DNA of 64,000 nucleotides. It comes from Acanthornis magna. Its lineage: Eukaryota > Chordata > Aves > Passeriformes > Acanthizidae. The notes under the pieces are model-generated. The model was not told where the DNA came from and ran no database searches. It was given only the letters and a program-made list of their open reading frames with translations. This document shows positions 38,901-50,800 of the stretch, piece by piece. Position 1 is the stretch's first letter. Each line of letters opens with the position of its first letter. The stretch lies in assembly GCA_036785705.1 (NCBI GenBank), contig JAWUZG010000015.1:4727001-4791000 (forward strand), read 5' to 3'. The position numbers and the translations under genes are program-made.

Positions 38901-41900
38901 ATCCAAACGTCATATGGTTTAAGTTTTTCAGATTCAGACTTTGGCCTCCTTGGCCCATCCCTCGCTCGAAGGACCAAGACTGGATGATTAAGGGGAAACA
39001 CCCTCGTGTCTGCTCTGGCTCTGCTTGCTCAAGCTGCAGGCGAGCCAGCAAGCAGCTGGGTGCTGGCAGGAGGGAACGTCACAGCCCTGGGGCAGGGTCG
39101 CCTGGATGTGGCTACCAGAGCTCTGTGCCAGCCAGCCATCCTCTCCTGCTCTGCTACCAAACCAAGCCAGAACCACGGCTGTAAATCTCATCTGGATGAG
39201 CTTCCTTGAGTTTTTCTGAATCGCTCTTTTCTATGGATACTAAGACTGGCCAAAAAGCAGAATTTCCATGCTGGGAGATGCCAGCATCTTGTGTGTGGCT
39301 TTCACGCTGAGCTGAGGCAAGAAGCAAAACATGTCGGATTTTTGCCCAAATGAGCTATTCCAAGATACTTCATTCAGATTGTATCAAAGCATATTTTATC
39401 AGTCAGAAACCTGACAGGAAATGTTATATCTTTATTGACCATGCGGATAATTTCAGCCCACAGCTGTTGAACTCAGTGCCTCCTTATTAAATATTTGCAT
39501 GTCACCGAGTCAGTGGTTTCCCCGCAGCCCTTTCCCCCAGGGAATTTTGCAATGACACTTCCTGGCTGAGGCTAAAGGCCCCTTTTGCACAACAGATTGT
39601 CACGACACTGAGAGACACAACAGGTCCTGCGCCCTCCTGGTAATTTCTTCTCAGCTGCCTCTCTTTATCCCATAACCTGCAGGATGCTGGCAATCGCTGC
39701 TCGGTTCCTGCAGCCCTGATGCTCAGTGTGGGAGAGAATGGCCAGAATGAGCATTTCTAGCATGAAATATTGCCAAATGGCTCGTGCTGCAGGGGTTATT
39801 CTGGTCAATCCCCCTTAGTAAATCAGCTCCTGAGCTTGGAACTGCAGCTTCCTTAACGGGGCTGATGGTCCTGATCATTTCCCATCTCACACTCACTATT
39901 TGCAGGGCTGTAAAGCTCAATGATCGTAAAATCTCAGGGCAAGAGCCGTGGCTGCCTCTCTCCCTGTCCAGCATCTCAAACACAACCATTATATTATTAA
40001 TAGTAATAATTCCTGCAACTATATTTGGAATTTGCCGTGAACAAAGTGCAGCCTCAGGAACAGAGTCCAATAGACAAAACTTATTCACGCATGCCAAGGG
40101 GATGCTTAAAAATAAAGCTGGCTAGAGATGAATAGATGTTTTGTTGTAAATCCACGGTTACTTTGGGGAGGTCGGGGCTTGGATCAAATACTGAACCCAA
40201 CAAGCAGCCTCTTACCTCGCAGGAGGATTTCAGGAGCCCTGTGGAGCAGTTTGATCTGCACACCTGGAGGGGGAAGGAGCCACGTAGGTACTTACTCATG
40301 AGCATGACAGCATCTGCCCACAGTAACCCTCATTCTTCTTGTTCCTGATGAAACTTGCGTAAAGGTCAGCAAGAAAACACAGAAATACCTGAGCATGTCT
40401 TCATTTCTTTTTAAAGTATGATTTCAAGACGCCCTGTAATAACTGAGCCACTCAGTGCTACTTTTGTTCAAATTGAAAGTACTTGGTTTTCAGTTTCTGT
40501 AACCCTCTTCCTCTCTCTGGGGCGGGTTTTTTAAGTGCTATTTAAAAGTGAAGAATCATACCAAGAAAATAAATTTCGGATGAGAGACTGAAATCCCTGA
40601 TTGGGTTTAAAAAGTAATAATTGTGCATTAGACTGTTTTAAGACAAATATTTGGAGCGAGGCGGGAGGCAAAGGGAAGTGGGTGGCCAGGGGGTGTCTGT
40701 CAGCCTCAGGACCTCATGTCTGAGGTGTGCTGGCTTGTTTAAATGGTCTTAAATCGCAGTATCACCAGCACTGCATGTTTAATGTCTGTCCTGTGAGGGC
40801 ACATTCCAGCATCTGAGCCCAAAAGATAAGAGTCTGGGTTTAGAGAGTGTCTGTTTGTAATTTCAGATTTGCACATTGGCATCATCTTAGAAGAAGGAGA
40901 AGAGGTTGTGCCGTGGACTTGGTCTGGCGTGTTGAAAGGCACAGTGCTGTGGGTGTTTGCCTTCCAGCAATGGGCCGGCACCGCCAGAGATGGAAACTCC
41001 GATTGGGAGGACAGCCTGGAGAAAAGAAGTTGATTGCAAAAGAGAAAAACAAAATACAAATATTTATAAGTCATAATTGCATCTTAGATTTGGGTCTGGA
41101 TCCAGTCAAGGCTGAGTCATCCTCAGCAGCTCACCCGGGGCTGGAGCCAGGTCCCTGCTCCCCCAGGGTGTTCTCCCCTTTGGCAGCGCTCCAGGCCTGC
41201 CGAGTGGGTGCTCCCGGGACAGGGAGGGACAGGGGAGTGTCCCTGTGTCCCTGTGGGAAGCTGTGCGGCTCCCCGGGCATTGGTGGGACACCCTCTTTTT
41301 CCTACAGTATGTCCATATGGGTGAGCAGAGCAGTACCGGGACTGCCCCACACCCCTGCATTAATTCATTCATCCCACACGGGATGGAGAATCCTTCCCGA
41401 CACATCCCCACGCAAGCCGAACAGCAGAGGGGGTGGGCTAAGGATGAACACCCCCCAAGCCTCAGAACAAGCCAGGCTGCGGTTGGATGCTCCGGCACAC
41501 ACTCCGCGGGTGTCCGGGGAGCCCGGGCGGCCTCGCCCAGCCCTGGGAGGGAGCCGAGAGGGAAAGCGTCTCCTGCCCGGCTGGAGGGACCTTATCAGCG
41601 TCAGCTCCTCCCAGGGAAGGGCCCCTCACAATGTGCTGGCCACGGCTGATGGATCGGCGCGTGCATGACTCCTTGTTCCTGGTGACTCATGGATTCGCTG
41701 GCCTTCGCCAGTGTCATGGGAAATATTTTTTAATAACTCAAAAGGCGGAGGGGAGTGGGAAACAGAAAGAAAAACTCCATCACATAGTTCTCGAAAACTT
41801 GTTAAGTTCCCAAATTGCTTCTGAAGTGTCGGATCTCGCTCAGAGTAAGGAGGGTTTTGGGAAAACCCCCGCGGAGTGGCTGCGGGGTTGGTCGGAGGGG

Positions 41901-42780
41901 TGGGCAGGGATGGCAGAGGTGGTGCTGGCTGTGGAAACGCACGGGTCACTGGAGCTGGCCAGCAGCCGAGCGCGCCGGATAAAAGAGCCAAATGGGGGTT
42001 TAAGGAGAGGACTGCTTCACCCCCTTTCTTCCTGGAGGATAACGTGACAGGGAACACTTCAGTGGATCGCCAGTGGGAGAGGTGGGAGGGCTGCCAGCGC
42101 CGCTGAGCTGGTCGGGCAGCCCCGACGGGCTGGGTGCAGGCATGGGGCACCCGGCTGAGCCCTGAGCCTGTGTGTGCGCCCCGGCACTGCTCTGCGCCGG
42201 GGAAAGCTGGGCATTTCCCACCTCCTACTGCTGCTGGAAGGGGAAGGTGCTGAGGAGCAAGGGGAGGGATGGCTGGAACTGTTCCCGTGTGCCCACCTGC
42301 CCGAGTGGAACTCGGGGACACGCACACCTGAGGGGGTGACGCCGCCAGCTGGGAGCGGGGCCCTCCAGGAACACCCACAGCTCCACTCGGGCTTGTTCTG
42401 GAGGCCGGCACCGACTGCAGGGGCGACCGGGGGTGGGGGGTGTTAACCCATAAACGGGAGAGATGCCCCAGCGGAGCACAGACACCGCTGCGTGCCTATG
42501 CTGCCTCCAAAGGGCCCCACAAAGTTCCCCGGGACCCCAGGGAGGCCCAGGACGTGGTTTATCTTTGCCTGCTTTTCTATCTGAAGTTTTGCCTCCTTCT
42601 GACTTCAGAGAAGGGGGAACGTGGGTTGCAGCCCTCTGGGAAGGCGAGGTGTCCCTCCTGTGGATGGGGAGGTACAAAACAGCATTTCCACTGCAATTCG
42701 CCGTGTGTTAAAGCTGTTGAATAAAGCGAACCGCAACCCATCCGGGTTTCAGCCTCCTGAAAATCACTTTTGCGTTACCA
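32958..42780. other. MANBAL 3' UTR and MANBAL-SRC intergenic interval
   Basis: The MANBAL 3' UTR begins here; its end is not fixed. Candidate signals are ATTAAA at 33,194 and AATAAA at 35,247. The rest is intergenic. A 35-bp tandem duplication lies at 35,780-35,849. GC content rises after about 41,100 towards the SRC promoter, which creates long spurious ORFs such as 40,847-41,668. No gene, RNA gene or clear mobile element is recognised. Confidence 0.55.
35780..35849. repeat. 35-bp tandem duplication
   Basis: TGGTAGCC(G/A)AGCTCTGGCAAG followed by TGTTTGTTGGTTCT or TATCTGCTGGTTCT occurs twice in direct succession with four mismatches. It is a simple local duplication. Confidence 0.85.
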
Positions 42781-43960
42781 GCTCCAGCTTCCAGGTAACA
42801 CGCCAAGGCAGCCCGCCGGGGCGAGCAGCGCTGGGCTCGGGTGGGAGCACCCCCAGCCCCTCACCCGCGGGACGACGCGCCCCGAGGAGCGCGGCCGCCG
42901 CTCCCACGCGTGTCCCCGGCGCGACCAGGCGGTTCCCCGCCGCGGGCCGGGACGCGCCGGCAGCGCCGGCGGCGGGGGCGGCCCCTGGCCCGTGCGCGCC
43001 CCGCGGAGCCCGGCTGCCCGGAGCCTTCTCCCTGGAAAAAAAAAAAGCCACGGAGGGAGGGGAGGGGCTGCTGCTGCCTTTTCCCCCATCCTCCGTTTCC
43101 GGTTTGCTGCCATATTACTCTCTTTTTTTTTTTTTTTTTTTAAATTTTCCCCTCCCCGTGGTGCCCCCCCCCGCCCCGCAGAAGGGGTGAGCGGGGGCGG
43201 GCGAGGCACCAGCGCGCCGGGGCCGCGGCGCTGCGCGATGCTGCTGCCGGCGGCGCAGCCCTGAGCCTGGCCCGGTGCGGGGCGGTGCGGGCACCGAGCG
43301 CGGCGGCGGCGGCGGGGGGCGGCGGCCGCGCCCCCGGCGCGGAGACAAAGCCGGGGCCGAGCGCTGGAGGCGAGCGGCGGGGGCGGCCCCGCTGCGCGGA
43401 CAGGCGGGAGGTGAGTGGCGGCGGCGGCGGGGGTGCCCCGCCGTGGGGCAGGCGGGGCGTCCCACGGTCCGGCAGTGCGGTCCGGCGGGGGGTGCCCGGG
43501 GTCCGGCACTGGATCCGGCGAGGGATTCCCAGGGTCCGGCCGTGGGCTCCGGCGGGGGATGTCCGCAGTGGGACCGGCGGGGCGGCGGGGGCATGCCCGC
43601 AGTGGGATGCCCGCAGAGGAGTCCGGCGGGTCGGCGAGGAAATGCCCGCGGTGGCGCGAGCTGGCTGTGGGTCCGACCGGGGATGCTGGCACTTTGCAAA
43701 GGAGGCGGTGGGTCCGGCCGGGGATGCCCGGGCTGCCGTGGGGCAGCTGTGGGTCCAGTGGCGTGGGATAGCCGCAGCCCGGAGAGCTGGCTGCGGGTCC
43801 CCACAAGGATGCTGGCGGTCTGGCGCCGGGTGTCGGTGGGGCGGCCATGGGTCCAGCGGGACGCACATGGTCTGGTGGGTCAGCCGTGGGTCCGGCTGGG
43901 GGTGTCACTGCCTGGCGGGACAGAGCTGGGGACGCGGGGGTCCGGCGGGGCGGCCCCGCC
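42780..43960 (+). promoter_or_regulatory. SRC: SRC upstream CpG island with first noncoding exon
   Basis: Very GC- and CpG-rich DNA interrupted by an A run (about 43,036-43,047) and a 19-nt T run (about 43,123-43,141). A strong donor GGGAG|GTGAGT puts the end of a noncoding exon at 43,410. There is no TATA box. GC-rich sequence with homopyrimidine tracts is also described for a mammalian SRC promoter. The transcription start cannot be fixed; it probably lies between 43,150 and 43,330. Confidence 0.6.
43123..43141 (+). repeat. Homopolymer T tract
   Basis: A run of about 19 T, preceded by CATATTACTCTC and followed by AAATTTTCC, inside the CpG island. It may act as a nucleosome-free promoter element, which is an inference. 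Confidence 0.85.
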
Positions 43961-44163
43961 TGCCTGCAACTCCCCTTTGTTGTGCTCAGGGGCTGTGGGG
44001 GACCCCCGGGAGCGCAGGGCGGGGACAGGCGGGCTGTATGTAGGCCAGGACATGAAATATTCATCGCCCCCCTGCTTTGATGTCTCGTGATCCGCTTCCC
44101 TTGTCGTGTTTGTTCACCGGTGATTCTGGGGCCAGTGTCCAGCCCTGATGGACCTGGCAAATC

Positions 44164-44211
44164 GTGCCCCTCGCCGTGCCCCTCGCTGTGCCCCTCGCTG
44201 TGCCCCTTCCT
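44164..44211 (+). repeat. 12-bp tandem repeat, GTGCCCCTCGCT x4
   Basis: Four adjacent units of GTGCCCCTCGC(C/T), the last one changed to GTGCCCCTTCCT. Simple minisatellite-like repeat in SRC intron 1. Confidence 0.85.
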
Positions 44212-46957
44212 GTGCCTGGCTGCCTCAGCTGCTGGGGGGCTGCAGAGCCCCGGCTTCTCCGATTCAAAATTTCATTCAGTCGGGAAGTTCCCCCTCAAAG
44301 CCTGGGCGATCCAACCCCCATGTGTGGCTGCAAGTGGTGGCAGTGGTGTGTCCCCACTGTCACAGTCCCAGTGCCATGGAAGAGCATCGTGGCTTTTGCC
44401 CTGAGCCACACTGGGGTCAGGATGAGGTTTTATCGTGCTCACTGCCCAGACAGGCTGTGCTGCATCCTGGTGCCACTTGGGATGGACACAGGAGGCAACA
44501 TGCAGGGATGAGGCCACTGCACAGGGCTGTGTGCATGGGGACAGGTGTGGTAGGGGGCTGGCATCTTGTGGCACTGATCCTGGCATGGTCCTCTCTGGTG
44601 CTGGACATCATCTCAGGGAGCTGTGCTGCTTCCTCTGGGAACTGGTGGACTACGTGGGGATCTGCTGCATCTCCCTGTGTTTTCCTGGCCCTGCACAGTG
44701 CACTCTTCCCCAGCCCTTCCTCACCCTGGTGGCTGCTGTGGTGTGCCAGGGCTCAGCCCTGGACTTGGTGCCAGGAGGTGACTGTGGTCCTGGTCCTGGT
44801 CCCAAAGATGCTGAGCAGCAATAAAGTCATAGGTGGCAGGGAGAGGTTGTGCTGCCCTGTGTGTGCCATGGCCCATCCTCCTGGCTCCCCAGAAGTGATG
44901 CAATGGAAGGGACATGATGTGACTGCTCCATGCAGCCCTGTGGCATTAAGAGCTGGGCACGGTGGAGGGTGCAGAGCACAGGGGTCCCTGAGGTGAGCTC
45001 CTGCCTGTGCAGCAGGGACAGGGACAGGACAGCCCATATCCAGCAGCGCTCTATGAAACTGCATGAAGGTGGCAACAAAAGATTTGGTTTTTCCTTCTCC
45101 TGCCCAGCTGGTGCTCCCAGAGGAGGAGGTGCTGGGGGTCTTTGTTGCTCTCCTCTCAGCCGAGGAGATACCCACTGCCAGCAGTGACCGGTGCAAGAGC
45201 CGAGTCATGACAAATCTTCCCGAGACCCAGCCATTAATGTCATGAGCCCATTTGTCCCTGCCAGGCTTGGAGACCCCCTCAGAACGCAGTGACTCAACAT
45301 GTGCTCAGGCCCCCCATGCAGCAGGTGTTGGTCAGACAGTCGCAGGGTTGTCCAGGAAGGCATGAGGAAGGGGAAGGGAATTGTGCAGGAAGATGTCAGC
45401 AATCTTGCACTTTAGAGCAATATCCTTTCTGCCATTTCCGCTGTGGGGCTGCTTCTGACACCTGTGCCATAGAGTTTGATCCTGGCTTACCTGTGCTCAG
45501 CCATCGGCTTCAGCTGGCTCTGGATCCAGCCAGAGCAAAACCTTGGCACTCAGTGTCTGAGCCGAGGCTCGTGTGCTGGCTCCCCGGGGAGCTGTGTCTG
45601 TAATCATTAGCCAGTTAATGCTTATTTATCAGGAAAGAACGCCTTTGCTTGGGAGATCGAGGGTCAATTCTCACTTCCAAGCTTTGACCTGGGAGCAGCA
45701 GGGCCGGGGCTCCTCCAAACACCTCCTGGCTCTGCCAAAACAACCCAAGACAGAGTTATTTATGGTCTGCGCAGCAGCAGTGAAGGGAAGTCCAATGTTC
45801 CCTGTCTCGATCGTTAGTGGCCTTGCAGTGCTCCCTGTGTGATGGAGATGCCCTAATGATAGCTCTGCCCTTTAATGACTTTGTGCCAGAGTGATGGAAA
45901 ATCATGGAGGTTCCGCGGGGAGGCAGAAAGGGCCATCCCAGTCCCTGGCTGGGGAGCTGGGGGATGAGACGAGGAGAGCGCTGTGGTGACCGACCAGTCT
46001 GGAGGCTCTGCTGCAGAGACAGGAGGGCCCTTTTCTGCCTTCGTGGCACACGGGGGACATCAGCGATCCTGAGGCAGGTATGGCCTTCAGCAGCATGGGC
46101 AGCTCCTGTGAAGCAGCATCATTTCACTGGACTCACTGAGGCAAGGAGGGGATGGACCGTGGGGCTCCTGTGCCTCCGAAATCCCATCTGCCTTTCCCTG
46201 CTACTGGTGTGGGATCCTGCCTGGCCTTTGAAGTCATCACAGAGCTAAACTCTTATCTAATGAGACCTGAAGGACTTGGTCCACAACCTCTCATTTAAAC
46301 AACCAGCAAATGCCTGTAAGATCTTAAAAGAGAGGAGGTAGGAGCAAGCAAAGAGCCTGTGCCTCCTCCCAGTGTATCTGAGGGGGGAGGGAACCCATGA
46401 GCATCCCTGGGACAAAGCACTGGACTCTTGGCATGGCTGTGGGAAATTGGAAAGCCTATCTGAAGCACTATTGTTTCCTGTACTGTCTATTTTGCAGCTC
46501 GGTTTCCAACTTGTTTCTTTATCTCTTGGAACAATTTCCCATCCACGCTCACTTCCGCAGTGCTCCACATCTCGCTCTGAAGCCTGCCTGGAGATGTGTC
46601 CAGCGTGCATCCCATCGGAAATGGCCTTGTCACCCAGCAGCACATCCCTGCACTGCTCCCTGCAGAAGGGAGCCCTTTAATCCCATGCCTGGAGAGCAGC
46701 TCCAAACTTTGGATGGAAATAACCATCCATGCAGAGCTGTTCCTGGGACAGGAGCGCGGGCTGTCACTGTTTCCAGTCCGAGCTCCTCTTCCTGACCGCC
46801 CGTAGCTGTGGGTGGTGCAGTCCAGCTCCCTGGGGCTCATGTCTTGCTGAAGTTTCCACCCATCAGCAAAAAACATGCCATGTGTCACGGGGCTGTTTTA
46901 AAGCCTTTGGTTCCTCATTGCCTAAACGAGCAGCAAACCGGGAGATGGTCCGGAATG

Positions 46958-47038
46958 TCATAGAATCATGGGGGGGTTTGGGTTGGAAGGGACCTTAAAG
47001 CTCATCTAGTTCCACCTCCCCCGACCATCTCGTTCCAC
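46958..47038 (-). mobile_element. CR1 LINE tail fragment, antisense
   Basis: The plus strand reads GTCATAGAATCATGG, then GGTTTGGGTTGGAAGGGACC and TTAAAGCTCATCTAGTTCCA, the reverse complement of the avian CR1 3' end. About 80 bp remain. Confidence 0.88.
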
Positions 47039-47811
47039 ACTTGCCTAGAGTGTGCTTAGGAGGGGCACCCAGGCGCCCAGCTCGGTCCCAGGCTGGACAG
47101 TGACCTCGGCCCTGGCTGCGCTGGGAGCCGGTGCTGCCGTGCACATGGCCCTGCACACACGCGCTTTGCAAAGAAAACCCTGAAACAGATTTCAGGAACA
47201 AATGTGGTTTGAACCTGGGCCAGGAACCAGGACCTGCAAATCTGCGTGTTGTGCTGACTTCCCTTCAGGCTATGGATCTGCTGGCTGCTCTCGCTGAATA
47301 GCAGGGAGGGGTTTTCGAGGGCTGGGGGCTGGCCCGGCTGCTGGGGGCATCGGCCGCTGGGCAAGGCGGGGCTGCTCATTGATTTTAACTCAGCCCTGAA
47401 AAAAATCAGCCCGAGCCCCTTGACTCCAGGTCGTCTCAGTGGTGATGCAGCATCTGAAATATCCATAGGCTGGTGGGTGGGGTTGGTGGGCTTGTCTGGA
47501 GGAATGTGGGGAACAGAAATGCCTGGGTGTTTAAGGCAAAAAAAATAAGAAATGGGGCCCTTGTGTAGTGAGCCTACCCTCGCCTCACAGCCATGGGCCC
47601 CATGCCAGGAGGGCACTGGGATGGCTTTGGGGTCTGCAGCCAAGGGGGATGTGTGACACAGGGACATTTGTGACCTGGGCTGTGCTGTGGTTATTTCCCT
47701 GTGCTGCAAGACTCAGAGGCCAGCCCTGAGTTTCCCAGCCCATGCTTGACCTGTTGTGGTCTCACTCCTGTGACCATGAGGTTTTGGCTGGCCCTGAGCC
47801 CCCTGTGCTGA

Positions 47812-47860
47812 GGATGGATGGATGGATGGATGGATGGATGGATGGATGGATGGATGGATG
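47812..47860 (+). repeat. (GGAT)n microsatellite
   Basis: About twelve uninterrupted copies of GGAT within SRC intron 1. It is likely to be length-polymorphic. Confidence 0.95.
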
Positions 47861-50800
47861 AAAACCTGACTGCATGCTTAGCTTCCACCCAGCATGGCTG
47901 CTCCCATCCTTCCCAACCATGCTTGGCAACCTTGGCCACCAAAAACTGGGGCAATGAGGGTAAAAGCCAATTGAAGCATTGCCCCCTCCACCATGGGTGA
48001 GGTTAACAAGCCCAGTCTGTACTGAGCAATGTGTCCCCCTTCCCATGCCACACACCAGTTTAGGGGCAGCATGACAGGGTCAGGTCAGAGCTAAATTGAT
48101 TGTAAAACTGTTTCACCTTGGGGCACCCTTTAGCAGTAGTTTGGGGTTGGAGGTGTAGCGTTGTGCCAGGGTTTCACTTCTCCACTTTGCTTTCCCACTG
48201 CATTCCTCAGTTTCCCCCAGGAGCACCTGAAAAGCTGCTGTCGGAGGTTGGTGAGGTTTCACATGGAAGGTGTGCCTCAGTTTCCCCCTCTCCCAGCCCC
48301 AGTTGCACTGCCCTATCCCATGAACGAGGTAAAGCCTCCCCTTAGGCAGGGCGAATAGAATCTGATCTCCAGGAAGCACAACCACCTTCCTCATCCTCAG
48401 CTGCAGCTGCATCCAGTCCCAGCAGCAGTGGGGTCAGGCAGTGCTGTCCTGGGCTTCGGGTGTTCCTGGTGGAAGCATGTGCTTGCTGACTTATGCAAAA
48501 AAATTGACACGAAAAGGCTGTTGGAGTCACTCCCTGCTCAGCCTGGCCCTTTCCTTCCCCTGCCCATCGGGGTGGGGCCCTGCTGTGCTTGGGAAAGGGA
48601 TTGGGAATCCTTGGCACAGCTGAGGGGAGCTTCCAGTGAGCACCTGATGCAGCAGGCAGGGAGGGTGGCATGGGATCAGCAAGGGTGCAGACGTAGCTGC
48701 AGAAGTCACTGCGAGCAGGATGAGTTCCATACTCCAACGCCATGAGCAGTTCAGTTTGAAAGTGTGTGGGGTGGGAAGGCTCAGGGTGCTGGGAGCAGTG
48801 TGTGTGGCTGGGGCTGGCCAAGGAGGGCAGCTGCCTGCCCACCTGGCTGCCTGCACAGTGCAGGTGTGTGTGTGGGTGTGTATACACTCATCTGAGCCCT
48901 CTGCATACTTTGGGGACAGGCACAGCTCTCGTGCCCTCGTGCTGTGGTCCAGGTGGGCTGTGCTGAAGGCACTGTGAGCCACAGGTGATGGGAAGCAGAG
49001 GAGACGCCCTTCATCCCTTTGTCCCTGCATCCCTTCATCCTGTCCCCGTAGGATGAGCAGCACGAGCAAGGGCTGGAGAGATGCCATGGGAGGCTGCAAG
49101 GTCCTCGTGTCACTGGTCACATCCACCTCGCCCGTAGCCCATCTGTGTTCCCCACCACCACTGCAGTGAGCGGTGCCAGAGGTGTGCGGAGCCTGTCTCT
49201 CCACTCCAGGAGTGACAGGGATAAAAGACACCAGCTCAGCATTTTTCTTTGTTTTTCATCTGCTCGGGCTGTTGATAGTGAGCACCGTCTGGGGCTGTAC
49301 CTCCCAGCTGGATCCTCTCTGGCGTGAGCATCGCGCTCACCACAGGAGCAGCTGGCAATCCAACTCAGCTTTTTGGGTTTGGAAATGCTTTTTGGGGCTG
49401 ACTGATCTCTGTTTGCCCCTCAAGACCCTCCCTGGTCGCTTCCTCTGACGCATCCTGAGCGATGCTTTGTTTTGGTGGTGCAGATGGGAGTGGCTGTGGG
49501 GACCAGCATCTCTCAGGGCTCTGTTGCCAATGGTGTCCAGGCTCTCCTTGGTGTTCCAAGGCCAGAGGCACAGTCCCATGCTGTGATCACTGGTACGGGA
49601 CCTGTTCCCAGTCCCATCCATGCCCACAGAGGTGAAAACAGGAGTCAGGTGTGTATTGCTGGAGGCTGATCCCAATCACGCAGCCCTGACCTGCAGCCAC
49701 ACATAGCATGTGTGCATTAGGACTGGTGGCCCCACGGTTCCCCAGAGCATGAGGCTTGTGTTGGGCATATGCCCCGGAGTCCCAAAGTAACCCAGGAAAA
49801 TAATCAGCATAAATTTGCTCTGTGGGATCCTGCTTATTTATTTGAAAATGTTCAGGGGTCTGTGAAGTGGGAAGTGTTTGAAATCTGTGACAGAAGAGCC
49901 TTGACCTCTGCTTGGCTTGTCCTTCCTCCCCTCCTGTTGCAATGAACCCCAGCGTGTGTCCAGCCAAGTCCCTGTGGCTCCAGCTGGGAGAGGGGCCATT
50001 CCCAGCTCCATGAACCCATGTCAAGGGTGCACATACCCTCCCTGCATTTTCCCTTTTTTTCCCTGTGAGTGTTTCAGTTCCTGTTCCATGTCAGGGCTGC
50101 TGGGAAGTTTCCTGCCACGGGGGTCCTGCAGGACCCCTCAGCAGGGCTGATGGGGCTGTGGCTCTGGTCCTAGAGGGCCGATGCAGCCCCAGGAGCTCCT
50201 TGCCTGGCTGGACTGGATGGGCTGGTTTCTCTGAGAGTGGAAATGTTTTAGCAGTGACGCCAGCATGGCCAGGGGTGGTTGTAACTTGCTCAGATCTGGA
50301 GCTTTTCTGCCTCCTGCGTTCCTTGCCCCCTTCCTCCCCCTGCCCTGGAGATTTGCCGCCTGCCTGCACTGCCGTCTCGCCCGGGTCAGAATGGGTGTGG
50401 CAGCCCTGGGGCCACGGCAGACGCAGGTGGCACCGCTGTTTTGTCCGGATCTGAGCCACCTGTGAGTCACATCAGCCTCCTGCTGCCACCTGCCCCTTCC
50501 CCAGGAGCCAGGCAGGGCAGAGTGGGCTGGGTGCTGCCACAGCCATCCCCGGAGTGCACCCGGGGTTGATGTTCACTTCCAGAAAGCAGAAGGAAACCAC
50601 ATTTCCTGGGGCTGCCTGTGCTGGGAGAGGCACTGCAGAAATGGGGAACAGAAATCAGCCCTCCTCCTCCAGGGGCCAGCTCGTGTCACCAGGTCTCTAT
50701 CACCCCCTCCAGTGGGGCCGGTCCCTTGTGCTGGTCCTTTGCCTGGAGGAGGATGGGAACAGCACTGATGGGCCATAGGAAGCTGGAGAATTAGGTGGCA

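Noticed and set aside
40847..41668. 273-codon plus-strand ORF before SRC
   Set aside because: No recognisable motif, mixed composition, no neighbouring exon; GC-driven open frame in intergenic DNA.
42775..44160. 461-codon ORF on the minus strand across the SRC CpG island
   Set aside because: It is proline/arginine/alanine low-complexity sequence that follows from very high GC content, crosses a poly-T tract as a lysine run, and has no domain or splice support.
45617..45632. HNF1-like site GTTAATGCTTATT as sign of a liver-type SRC promoter
   Set aside because: Only the left half-site matches; the other half has three mismatches and no exon donor lies close by.
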